From the NCBI GenBank assembly GCA_004299465.1, contig SCST01000644.1, positions 1 to 7,969 of the forward strand: 7,969 nt of DNA, written 5' to 3'. Shown piece by piece: positions 1 through 6,355 of this stretch. Numbering within the stretch: position 1 is the first letter of the stretch; each line of letters opens with the position of its first letter. The translations under genes were made by a program, and so were the position numbers. A model generated the notes under the pieces. That model saw only the letters and a list, made by a program, of their open reading frames with translations. It was not told the origin of the DNA and did no database searches. This stretch comes from Methylovulum sp. Lineage in GTDB: Bacteria; Pseudomonadota; Gammaproteobacteria; Methylococcales; Methylomonadaceae.

Positions 1-137
1 CAATCGTCCATATCATAGCCCGCTGCAAACCCTCTCTTTTCGGCTTTCAGGTAAGCAAGCTCGGCAACCATTTCACGAAATTTATCGGCATTAGCCCCTT
101 CAACAGGACGATTTTGTAACGCATTGCTGGCAACCAT
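1..137 (-). CDS. DUF2934-type small protein, 5' part only (gene runs off the window's left edge)
   Basis: The complement reads an ATG at 137-135 followed by 45 open codons to the window edge. A strong ribosome binding site (TTAGGAGAAG) sits 4-5 nt upstream of the ATG, which fixes the start. The visible protein begins MVASNALQNRPVEGANADKF and continues with a helix-like stretch containing ELAYLKAEKRGFAAGYDMDDW. The pattern of 'A-x-x-AY-x-x-A-E-x-R-G-F-x-x-G-x-x-x-x-DW' is typical of DUF2934 (seen: the motif; known: DUF2934 is a short domain of unknown function common in Proteobacteria). The sequence would be expected to continue with an acidic 'LEAE' segment just outside the window. It has no signal peptide or membrane segment, so it is probably cytoplasmic. 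It lies downstream of nadC on the same strand but 247 bp away and with its own ribosome binding site, so it is probably an independent unit. Function is unknown. Confidence 0.75.
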   Translation of the reverse strand, partial: MVASNALQNRPVEGANADKFREMVAELAYLKAEKRGFAAGYDMDD

Positions 138-384
138 TTTCTTCTCCTAAATAGGGTTCGTTCAAATTAGACTTAACAGCTATGATCCTAAAAACCTCAG
201 TAAACCTTGCACAGATGAGGACCGCTTACATCAATGCTTTGCCGCACTATTTTCGAGCAGCACAAACCTGTGTAATACAATGTTTTATATGTATTTATAA
301 GTTTTTCAGGGTGATGGCGAGATTTATAAATCACGATATTGGCCGTGGCGATTATTGTTGCCACCCGGCTTTCGGAAAACAATA
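138..384. other. Intergenic gap between nadC 3' end and the DUF2934 gene
   Basis: This 247-bp AT-rich gap has no supported gene; short frames on both strands lack ribosome binding sites and family features. It must carry the leader, and probably the promoter, of the minus-strand DUF2934 gene, but no convincing -35/-10 pair is visible. It includes a perfect 12-bp palindrome, GATTTATAAATC (321-332), and a short GTGGC/GCCAC stem (345-349 with 360-364) just past the nadC stop. That stem has no T-run, so it is at best a weak termination signal. Confidence 0.5.
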
Positions 385-1233
385 TCACAAACTAACCAAC
401 TGAATACGCATTGATAAATCAACGGCATGAATATGTTTGGTCAATGCGCCTATCGAAATAAAATCGACGCCGGTTTCCGCAACGCTCCTGATCGTGTCGA
501 GGCTGATATTGCCGGAAGCTTCAAGCGCTATTAGCCCGCGCCCTACCGTGTCGGCCGTTAATTTTACCGCCGCACGCAAGTCTTCAAGGCTGAAATTATC
601 GAGCATGATGCGATCCGGTTTTGCTGCGAGCGCTTCCTGCAATTCGAGCATCGTTTCAACCTCAACCTCCACCGCAAGCGCCGTTTGACTGCGCGCAATC
701 CGGATTGCCGCGGCTATCGAGCCTGCTGCGATGATATGGTTTTCCTTGATCAATACGCCGTCATACAAGCCGGTGCGGTGGTTATAACAGCCGCCGCAAG
801 CGACGGCGTATTTTTGCGCCCGCCTCAGCCCCGGAATGGTTTTACGGGTATCCAGCACCTTGCATCCGGTACCGGCAACCGCATCGGCATATTGCCTGGA
901 TAAAGTCGCCGTCGCCGACAAGGTTTGCAGTAAATTTAATGCCGTGCGCTCAGCGCTCAACAAGGCCCTGGCTCGACCATTAAGCCTGCACAACAACGTG
1001 CCGGGCTTGACCGACTCGCCTTCCGCAACCAGCCAGTCAATATCAACGCCGGCGTCCAGCGCCGTAAAAACGGCGTCGAACCAGACCTGCCCGCAGACCA
1101 CCATCGCCTCCCTGGTAATGATTTCCGCCGTCGCCGTCATCGCTTCCGGGATAATCGCCGCAGTTATATCACCTGAGCCGATGTCTTCTTCGAGAAACGT
1201 TTTAATATCGTCAATTTTTAATGATGTGGTCAT
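385..1233 (-). CDS. nadC: Nicotinate-nucleotide pyrophosphorylase (carboxylating), quinolinate phosphoribosyltransferase
   Basis: NadC converts quinolinate and PRPP to nicotinate mononucleotide, CO2 and pyrophosphate, the step that feeds de novo NAD synthesis in the cytoplasm. From the ATG at 1233 the protein is 282 residues, the normal size. Visible family signatures are ITRE (39-42), ERTALN (95-100), the substrate-binding DTRKT (128-132), NHRTGL (151-156), KENH (163-166), the EVEVE acidic strand (189-193), MLDN (210-213), SGN (240-242) and GALTKH (262-267). All catalytic landmarks appear intact. The frame stays open upstream to another ATG (1266) and a TTG (1287), but canonical NadC proteins start close to the chosen Met, and a perfect palindrome lies between the two ATGs. 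No strong Shine-Dalgarno precedes either ATG, so the start is probable rather than certain. nadC is divergent from the radical SAM gene. The identity is very secure. Confidence 0.96.
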   Translation of the reverse strand: MTTSLKIDDIKTFLEEDIGSGDITAAIIPEAMTATAEIITREAMVVCGQVWFDAVFTALDAGVDIDWLVAEGESVKPGTLLCRLNGRARALLSAERTALNLLQTLSATATLSRQYADAVAGTGCKVLDTRKTIPGLRRAQKYAVACGGCYNHRTGLYDGVLIKENHIIAAGSIAAAIRIARSQTALAVEVEVETMLELQEALAAKPDRIMLDNFSLEDLRAAVKLTADTVGRGLIALEASGNISLDTIRSVAETGVDFISIGALTKHIHAVDLSMRIQLVSL

Positions 1234-1246
1234 AGATTTTAGCCAA

Positions 1247-1260
1247 CGTGATCGATCACG
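1247..1260. promoter_or_regulatory. 14-bp perfect palindrome upstream of nadC, possible operator
   Basis: CGTGATCGATCACG is its own reverse complement and contains two overlapping-phase GATC sites. It lies 13 bp upstream of the preferred nadC ATG in the divergent gap shared with the radical SAM gene. Position and symmetry suit a dimeric repressor site, but it does not obviously match a known NAD-regulator motif. Its regulatory role is inferred only. Confidence 0.3.
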
Positions 1261-1347
1261 CTTCATCGTTACGTTCAAAAAACTCAAATAAAAGCGCCTG
1301 GAACGCCGTAGAATAGCATGTACAACGTCATTTTTTTAGTAGGATTC

Positions 1348-2199
1348 ATGGGTTCAACATTATCAATCAATAATCATCGCTCCGATATTATCGGCTTAAA
1401 ATACGTCTATCCGGTGTTGTCACGGCGGGCGGGCGGGCTGTCCATAGGCATTAATTTCAACACCAATAATACCTGCAACTGGCGCTGCATCTACTGCCAA
1501 GTGCCTGATTTAAAGATCGGCACGGCGCCTGGACTGGATTTTGAGCGGTTGGCAAAAGAACTGCGTTTTTTTCTTGATGACGTCCTAAACGGTGGTTTCT
1601 ATGACAGCTTCCGGGTTGACGAAGACAAGCGCACCATTAAAGATATTGCGATTGCAGGCAACGGCGAACCGACTAGCCTGAAGGAATTTACCGAAGCGGT
1701 AGAGCTGATCGGGCAGATAGCAAGCGAAGCCGGGGTTTTCCCAGCCGCCGATTATGTGCTGATTACCAACGGCAGCCTGGTGCACCAAACCAGGGTTCAA
1801 GATGGCTTAACGGTATTAAACGAATATGGCGGCCAAATCTGGTTCAAATTTGACAGTGCGACGGAAGCAGGCCGCAAACTCATCAACAACTCTGGACAAA
1901 GCTGCCGTGCGGCGCTGGAAAACCTCGCGATTTCCAGCCGGTTGTGCACGACGGCCCTGCAAACCTGCCTGCTCGATTATGATCATCGCGGCTTGCCCGA
2001 TATAGAAAAGCAGGCGTACCTGGAAGCACTCAAGACAATCAAAAACAGTTGCCGGTTACGGCGCGTCATGCTGTACACGATAGCGAGACCTTCATTACAA
2101 CCGGAAGCCGGACGGTTACAAGCCTTGCCCGTAGAAACCCTGAACGCATTTGCCGATGACATCCGGCGACTGGGTTTCGATGTATCCGTCAGTGTATGA
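1348..2199 (+). CDS. Radical SAM superfamily protein, substrate unknown
   Basis: The protein carries the classical radical SAM cluster motif CNWRCIYC, in which C43, C47 and C50 would bind the 4Fe-4S cluster that cleaves S-adenosylmethionine. GNGEPT (104-109) fits the 'GGEP' SAM-binding strand, and ITNGSL (139-144) a later core strand of the partial TIM barrel. Numbering is from the ATG at 1348, giving 283 residues. An in-frame ATG at 1318 would add ten hydrophobic residues (MYNVIFLVGF) unlike the family. The 1348 start has AGGA just upstream (3-nt gap, rather tight), and a possible -10 (TAGAAT, 1309-1314) would place transcription start after 1318. The broader family resembles COG0731-like radical SAM proteins of unassigned reaction. 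It is cytoplasmic and has no extra cysteine-rich C-terminal domain (no SPASM-type cluster visible). It is followed 74 bp later by the transporter gene, which has its own promoter. Confidence 0.88.
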   Translation: MGSTLSINNHRSDIIGLKYVYPVLSRRAGGLSIGINFNTNNTCNWRCIYCQVPDLKIGTAPGLDFERLAKELRFFLDDVLNGGFYDSFRVDEDKRTIKDIAIAGNGEPTSLKEFTEAVELIGQIASEAGVFPAADYVLITNGSLVHQTRVQDGLTVLNEYGGQIWFKFDSATEAGRKLINNSGQSCRAALENLAISSRLCTTALQTCLLDYDHRGLPDIEKQAYLEALKTIKNSCRLRRVMLYTIARPSLQPEAGRLQALPVETLNAFADDIRRLGFDVSVSV

Positions 2200-2216
2200 T
2201 CAGCTTATAGAAAGCT

Positions 2217-2225
2217 TGTTATAAT
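2217..2225 (+). promoter_or_regulatory. Extended -10 promoter for the YajR-type gene
   Basis: TGTTATAAT combines a perfect TATAAT (2220-2225) with the TGn extension, which can compensate for a poor -35; the region at the expected -35 distance (around 2197-2202) matches poorly. Transcription would begin near 2231-2233, giving a leader of about 40 nt to the TTG start at 2274. It lies directly after the radical SAM stop codon, suggesting the transporter is transcribed separately. Confidence 0.6.
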
Positions 2226-2273
2226 GACGGCCTTCACTTTCATGCCCAATGCTTAGATCAAGGAGAACAGGTT

Positions 2274-3680
2274 TTGACCACAACGCAGGACATTACAAGT
2301 CCGATGACGCCATCGGAAAGATACGCGACACTGTCCCTGGCAGGCATCTACGCGTTACGCATGCTTGGGCTATTCATGATTTTACCGGTATTGTCGTTGT
2401 TCGCCAAACAACTGGAAGGCTCCACGCCTGCGCTGATAGGACTGGCGATGAGTATCTACGGCTTACCGCAAGTATTGTTGCAGATTCCTTTCGGCCTGTT
2501 ATCCGACCGCTTCGGGCGTAAGAAAGTCATTATTTTCGGCTTGATACTGTTCTTTATCGGCAGCGTAATCGCGGCCTTGTCAACAACGATATACGGCGTG
2601 CTGGCGGGCAGGGCTTTCCAGGGTGCGGGCGCTATTTCCGCCGCTATTATGGCGCTGGTGGCCGATTTAACCCAGGAAGTGCATCGCACCAAAGCGATGG
2701 CGACTATCGGCATCAGCATCGGCATGTCTTTTGGCGTGGGTATCGTCGCCGGGCCTATTGTTGCCGGCTTCGGCGGCGTCCAGGGTGTTTTCGGCGTAAC
2801 CGCCGCGCTCACGGTATTGGCTATCCTCGCGATCATCTACCTCGTCCCCAATCCCAGGCAATCCAGGCGGCATCGCGATGCGGAATTTATTCCTAGCCAG
2901 ATGCTGGATGCGTTGAAAAATGCCGAGTTATTGCGGTTGGATTACGGCATCTTTATCCTGCACATGATCCTGATGGCTATTTTTGTCGTCGTGCCGACGC
3001 AGATGCGTGATGCCGGCTTGCCTGCCGGACAGGAGTGGCAAGTCTATTTGCCGGTATTCGTCATAGCTATGGGTTTCGCCGTGCCGTTTATCATACTGGC
3101 GGAAAAAAAACGCAAAATGAAACAAGTCTTTATCGGTGCAATCACGGTGTTAATGCTCGCCGAACTGGGCTTGTCGCAGTATCACCAAAACCTGTTCGGC
3201 ATTATCGGTTTTTTATGGTTGTTTTTTTGCGGCTTTAACCTGCTTGAAGCGACCTTGCCGTCGCTGGTGTCAAAAACCGCCCCCGGCGACCTCAAAGGCA
3301 CGGCGATGGGCGCTTATTCCAGTTCGCAGTTTATGGGACTGTTTACCGGCGGCTTGGTCGGCGGCTGGTTTAACGGCGCTTACGGCGAAACAGCAGTATT
3401 CCTGTTTTGCGCCGCCGCCGCATTGAGCTGGCTGTTGGTATCGTTGCGCATGAAACCGCCGCGCTATGTCGCCAACCTGCTTATTTCACTGGTCAGTCTT
3501 AATCAACAGGACGCAAACCGGTTTGCCGCCGGAATGCTCGAAATTGCCGGTGTGGAAGAAGTCACTCTCAATTTCGAAGATGGGGTGGCTTATCTTAAAG
3601 TGGATAACCAACAGCTGGACACACCTCGATTACAAGCGCTGATTGCGCAGTATGAAACCGATGCAGGAAAATCACTGTAA
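2274..3680 (+). CDS. yajR: YajR-type MFS transporter with C-terminal YAM-like domain
   Basis: This is a 468-residue major facilitator superfamily inner-membrane protein. The alignment by eye to E. coli YajR is strong along the whole length. Shared landmarks include MTPSER near the N terminus, LRMLGLFMILPVL in helix 1, motif A GLLSDRFGRK (74-83), the GAGAISAAIMAL segment, AEKKRKMKQVF between later helices, and KGTAMGAYSSSQFMG. After about residue 404 a soluble tail of about 65 residues (VEEVTLNFEDGVAYLKVD) matches the ferredoxin-like YAM domain of YajR. The family is a putative proton-driven exporter, and the physiological substrate is not established. The start is TTG at 2274, chosen because AAGGAG (2260-2265) sits 8 nt upstream; the next ATG (2304) has no ribosome binding site. 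The gene is followed by a transposase remnant rather than by ssb or another gene. Confidence 0.9.
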   Translation: MTTTQDITSPMTPSERYATLSLAGIYALRMLGLFMILPVLSLFAKQLEGSTPALIGLAMSIYGLPQVLLQIPFGLLSDRFGRKKVIIFGLILFFIGSVIAALSTTIYGVLAGRAFQGAGAISAAIMALVADLTQEVHRTKAMATIGISIGMSFGVGIVAGPIVAGFGGVQGVFGVTAALTVLAILAIIYLVPNPRQSRRHRDAEFIPSQMLDALKNAELLRLDYGIFILHMILMAIFVVVPTQMRDAGLPAGQEWQVYLPVFVIAMGFAVPFIILAEKKRKMKQVFIGAITVLMLAELGLSQYHQNLFGIIGFLWLFFCGFNLLEATLPSLVSKTAPGDLKGTAMGAYSSSQFMGLFTGGLVGGWFNGAYGETAVFLFCAAAALSWLLVSLRMKPPRYVANLLISLVSLNQQDANRFAAGMLEIAGVEEVTLNFEDGVAYLKVDNQQLDTPRLQALIAQYETDAGKSL

Positions 3681-3733
3681 AATTCCAGCAAATCACGGAC
3701 AACACAATCGGGTGCTGATTTTATAAGACGTAG

Positions 3734-4001
3734 TTAGACACAAACCTGAGCACCCAACTGGTCAACTTTATCCCAAAATTGTAGCCAGCGTCCCTTAGAT
3801 TGGATCAATGCCCGCAAAGATAAAATCACTTTTGCTCTTTATGCCCTCGGGTACTTGTGGTTTCCAGCGCATCCCTGAGCAGCAAAGACGCTGTTTGACC
3901 AAGGTCTTACAGGCGTCTTCAGTGACCACGGAACCTATCGGCAAGTCCTGTACGACAGCGTCGGCGTAATTCATACGATGGCGGTTGTTGGTAAAATACG
4001 T
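3734..4001 (-). pseudogene. Transposase C-terminal remnant (ISKra4-like), frameshifted
   Basis: On the complement, one frame reads YFTNNRHRMNYADAVVQDLP then IGSVVTEDACKTLVKQRLCC and SGMRWKPQ, ending near 3855. After 19 nt the next frame reads AKVILSLRALIQSKGRWLQF then WDKVDQLGAQVCV and a stop at 3736-3734. The two pieces join into the familiar C-terminal third of a DDE transposase with the 'IGSGxxExxCK...SGMRW' block, whose Glu is the likely third catalytic acid (here E in VVTED). The frame change plus about 16 extra bases breaks the gene, an upstream in-frame TAG (4004-4002) closes it, and the N-terminal two thirds are absent. The usual Gly of IGSG is Val here, a further sign of decay. ISKra4-like is my best family assignment; a related mutator-like family is possible. 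It cannot be functional. Confidence 0.75.
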
Positions 4002-4051
4002 CTATGCGGCAACCAGGTTTTCTTACGTACTTTTCGTGAGCCGTTTGCGCC

Positions 4052-4302
4052 CAGCAATTCTCATTATGAAATAATATATTTGAATCAAAGTGTTATAAAT
4101 TAAATTGCCAAGTTTGTTTTTGATTTTACAGCATCCTATTTTTCATAGGTGCCGCAAAGCCTTATAGGTCAAGGGCGCTGATATTGTCACCCATTCGGCT
4201 CTTCGATTACTTTGCAAGTATTACGGTAGAACGCACTCGAATTTTAAAAACTGAATCATTATCTATTTGATTTTATTTAATTTTCCATAATGAGAATTGC
4301 TG
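4052..4302. mobile_element. MITE-like 251-bp segment bounded by perfect 17-bp inverted repeats
   Basis: CAGCAATTCTCATTATG at 4052-4068 recurs as its exact reverse complement, CATAATGAGAATTGCTG, at 4286-4302. The repeats lie at the ends of a 251-bp AT-rich segment with no coding capacity, the size and form of a non-autonomous miniature element. No clear target-site duplication is seen in the flanks (left ...TTGCGCC, right ACCTGCG...), so the element may be old, or the repeats may have another origin. Which transposase would mobilise it is unknown; the adjacent remnant's ends do not match the repeat. Confidence 0.5.
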
Positions 4303-4338
4303 ACCTGCGAGACTGTAAAAGAATTCATTACGCTAATT

Positions 4339-4347
4339 TGGTACAAT
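4339..4347 (+). promoter_or_regulatory. Candidate extended -10 promoter ahead of rsfS
   Basis: TGGTACAAT is a TGn-extended -10 with one mismatch to TATAAT. The expected -35 position is poor. It would give a leader of about 240 nt before rsfS, so it may serve rsfS or be the leftover promoter of a gene that has been lost from this site. Confidence 0.3.
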
Positions 4348-4383
4348 GCGGCTGTTTTACCGACCGAAAAAACCACTTATTAA

Positions 4384-4491
4384 TTAATACAAAAAAAGCG
4401 CATCAAACCATTGTGAATAGCCGCTGAAAAACGCAGTGGCTTGGTCGAGTTTCGTTTGGTCCACCCGGCTGAAACCGAAGCATTTTCCCAT
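4384..4491 (-). CDS. Possible 35-residue small ORF, unrecognised
   Basis: On the complement an ATG at 4491 opens MGKCFGFSRVDQTKLDQATA followed by FFSGYSQWFDALFLY and a TAA. The frame is also open upstream without an ATG for roughly another 27 codons. Nothing resembling a good ribosome binding site precedes the ATG. The composition (aromatic-rich, cysteine, mixed charge) is not obviously random, but no family is recognised. It could be a chance frame in a repeated intergenic sequence. It lies antisense to the candidate rsfS leader. Confidence 0.2.
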   Translation of the reverse strand: MGKCFGFSRVDQTKLDQATAFFSGYSQWFDALFLY

Positions 4492-4591
4492 GCGTATGCT
4501 CGAAAGACGCCGCGGCGAACTTAGCCCGATGCGCAAGCAAACGTAACAACAACCCTCAACATTTAATTTCAGGCCATTATTTTAGAAAATC

Positions 4592-4942
4592 ATGCAAACA
4601 GAAGAATTATTGAAAATCGTCCAGGATGTCCTTGACGATCGCAAGGGACTTTATATTACAACCCTGGATGTCCGGGGCAAAACCAGCATTACCGATTACA
4701 TGGTATTGGTCACCGGCACCTCAAACCGGCACCTGAAGTCATTATGCGATCATGTCGTCGAGAAGCTCAAGGAAAGCGGCGTTAAACCCTTGGGACTCGA
4801 AGGCGATTTAAGTTCGGACTGGGTGTTGCTGGATTTAGGCGATGTCATTGTCCATGCGATGACCGCGCAGACGCGTGAATTTTATCAACTGGAAAAACTA
4901 TGGTCGGTTGACCGCCCTGAAAACGTTCAGGCGACGGCTTAA
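4592..4942 (+). CDS. rsfS: Ribosomal silencing factor RsfS (Iojap/RsfA family)
   Basis: RsfS binds ribosomal protein uL14 on the 50S subunit and blocks joining of the 30S subunit, slowing translation when nutrients are short. The 116-residue protein spans the full family domain. The visible signatures are LDVRGKTSITDYMV (25-38), the TGTSNRH block (41-47), GLEGDLSSDWVLLDLGDVIV (68-87) and YQLEKLWS (98-105), matching E. coli RsfS almost position for position. The short tail VDRPENVQATA is not conserved. The ATG at 4592 is the natural start by family length; only a weak AGAAAA-type ribosome binding site precedes it. In many gammaproteobacteria rsfS sits between nadD and rlmH, but here neither is adjacent: mobile-element debris lies upstream and a TolC-family gene downstream. 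Identity is secure. Confidence 0.95.
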   Translation: MQTEELLKIVQDVLDDRKGLYITTLDVRGKTSITDYMVLVTGTSNRHLKSLCDHVVEKLKESGVKPLGLEGDLSSDWVLLDLGDVIVHAMTAQTREFYQLEKLWSVDRPENVQATA

Positions 4943-5043
4943 CCCGGTACGCAGGCTTGCCGCTACAACATAGCAGGTATGACGAAGGTAGGATGTTGCA
5001 GCATAACAGTCCATAATTTCTTAAGATCAACGCGACCAGCGAG

Positions 5044-6339
5044 ATGTCGATGCCGCCCCGTAAAACTTACCTGTGCACCGGTTTATTAGGCCTTATGCTG
5101 CTGCCGCCAGCCCCGGCTGTTTCGGCGGAAACGCTGGAAGCTGCGTGGAACAGCGCGATCAATAATAACCATCAGCTTAAATCGGTAAAAAACGATACCG
5201 ACGCATCCGAACAGCAATTGCGCTCAGCGCAGGGGCAGCGACTACCCGAGTTAAACGTCGGCAGCGCTTATACCCAGTACAGCGAAACACCGGCGGCGCA
5301 AACCCGGATCAACGACCAGACCCTGCAATTCAACACCTCGCAATCCGGCAGCGTCAACGCCCAGGCCATCGCGTCGCTACCGGTTTACACCAGCGGACGC
5401 ATCAGCCACAACATCCACGCCGCCGAGGCCTCGCTGGAGGCTTCCAGGCATCACGAAAACGCCACCCAGCTAAACCTCAAAATGCAGGTGGCGGAAGCCT
5501 ATGTCGCTGTCTTGCGTAGCGAAAGCGCATTACAACTGGCCCAAGGCCATATCGCAAGTTTAACGGCCCATGCCGGGGATGTCGGCAATCTTTTCGAGCA
5601 GGGCATGATAGCCCGCAATGACGTGCTTGCCGCCGATGTCGAACTCGCCAACGCCAGGCAACGCGCCGTCCAGGTCAATAACCAGCTAGCTATTGCAAGA
5701 GCGCACTACAACCGCCTGCTGGACCGCGACCTTAACGACAGCGTTAAATTGGCACATCAGTTTCCCACGGCGCCCAACGGCGGAATCAGCGAATTAAGCG
5801 CGCAAGCCTTGGCGGAACGCCCGGAACTCGCCGTACTCAGCGAACAAGTCAACGCGCTGGAGCAACAGGCGCAAAGCGTCAAGGCGGGCGCTTTGCCGCA
5901 GGTGTCGGTCAACGGCGGCTATCAATACCAGGAAAACCGCTATCAGGCATTTCAAGGCCTATGGATGGTCAATGCCGGCGTGCAATGGAAACTCTATGAC
6001 GGCAGTACGCAGCACCAAAGCGATGCGATGAAGCGGCAAGCCATTGCGCTGAAAGAACAGCGCGACGACCTGGGCAGCCAAATAGCCTTGCAGGTCAAAC
6101 AAGCTTGGCTGGATGGCCAGGAAACCCAACAACGGCTTGCCGTTGCCGGGCAGACGATAGCGCAGGCCGAGGAAAATATGAAAGTAACGACCGACCGCTA
6201 CCAGCAGGGGTTGTCGACCAACACCGACGTATTGAAAGCAGAGGAATTGCGGATGAGCGCACACGATAATTTAAATAATGCGACTTATGATGCGATACTG
6301 GCTGCGCTGCATCTAAGGTATGCCGTAGGGGTTTTGTAA
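5044..6339 (+). CDS. TolC-family outer-membrane efflux channel protein
   Basis: This 431-residue protein is an outer-membrane factor. In such proteins three copies form a beta-barrel in the outer membrane and a long alpha-helical tunnel in the periplasm. A Sec signal peptide is clear: Arg-Lys near the start, a hydrophobic core (TGLLGLMLL) and a likely cut after AVSA (28) before ETLEAAW. Two OEP repeats are visible by internal duplication. VYTSGRI (114-120) mirrors LYDGSTQ (317-323), FEQGMIARNDVL (184-195) mirrors YQQGLSTNTDVL (386-397), and LPELNVGSAY mirrors LPQVSVNGGY. No lipobox Cys follows the signal peptide. ATG at 5044 or the in-frame ATG at 5050 could be the start; GAG at 5041-5043 is better spaced for the latter. 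The adaptor and ABC ATPase genes follow, so it most likely serves that exporter. The 3' end runs into a GTAGGG-type inverted repeat. Confidence 0.92.
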   Translation: MSMPPRKTYLCTGLLGLMLLPPAPAVSAETLEAAWNSAINNNHQLKSVKNDTDASEQQLRSAQGQRLPELNVGSAYTQYSETPAAQTRINDQTLQFNTSQSGSVNAQAIASLPVYTSGRISHNIHAAEASLEASRHHENATQLNLKMQVAEAYVAVLRSESALQLAQGHIASLTAHAGDVGNLFEQGMIARNDVLAADVELANARQRAVQVNNQLAIARAHYNRLLDRDLNDSVKLAHQFPTAPNGGISELSAQALAERPELAVLSEQVNALEQQAQSVKAGALPQVSVNGGYQYQENRYQAFQGLWMVNAGVQWKLYDGSTQHQSDAMKRQAIALKEQRDDLGSQIALQVKQAWLDGQETQQRLAVAGQTIAQAEENMKVTTDRYQQGLSTNTDVLKAEELRMSAHDNLNNATYDAILAALHLRYAVGVL

Positions 6340-6351
6340 TGCCCTACCGCA
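6321..6351 (+). terminator. Hairpin spanning the stop of the TolC-family gene (weak terminator candidate)
   Basis: TGCCGTAGGG (6321-6330) can pair with CCCTACCGCA (6342-6351) with one C-C mismatch across an 11-nt loop that contains the stop codon. It is followed by only four T's, so strong intrinsic termination is doubtful. The stem shares the GTAGGG module with the larger repeat that follows. Confidence 0.3.
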
Positions 6352-6355
6352 TTTT

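Larger units (their letters stand above)
3681..4591. other. 911-bp gap of decayed mobile DNA between the MFS gene and rsfS
   Basis: No intact gene of recognised family lies here. Left to right it holds a frameshifted transposase C-terminal remnant on the minus strand (3734-4001), a 251-bp segment with perfect 17-bp terminal inverted repeats (4052-4302), a candidate promoter (4339-4347), a perfect AT palindrome TATTAATTAATA (4378-4389) and a 35-codon minus-strand frame (4384-4491). Base composition switches from mixed to strongly AT-rich around 4055-4130 and 4240-4290, unlike the flanking genes. No tRNA or rRNA is visible. The layout suggests repeated insertion and decay; this is inference. 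Confidence 0.7.

Noticed and set aside
1264..1287. Upstream in-frame starts for nadC (ATG at 1266, TTG at 1287)
   Set aside because: They add 11-18 residues not expected in NadC and no better ribosome binding site; the extension would run through the palindrome.
836..1291. 151-codon plus-strand frame opposite nadC
   Set aside because: It overlaps a fully conserved nadC on the other strand, and its translation shows no recognisable family features.
2249..2873. Additional frames overlapping the 5' part of the MFS gene on both strands
   Set aside because: Shadows of the MFS coding sequence; the TTG-initiated frame has the ribosome binding site and full family match.
4118..4270. About 47-codon open frame on the plus strand inside the MITE-like segment
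   Set aside because: No ATG, no ribosome binding site and no recognisable motif; length is expected by chance.
4254..4302. Fur-box-like pieces (AATCATTATC at 4254-4263, ATAATGAGAAT in the inverted repeat)
   Set aside because: Each matches only about half of the 19-bp Fur consensus, and no iron-related gene is adjacent; AT-rich DNA gives such partial matches easily.
4962..5002. Inverted repeat GCTACAACAT / ATGTTGCAGC after rsfS
   Set aside because: One mismatch, a 21-nt loop and no following T-run, so it is not supported as a terminator.
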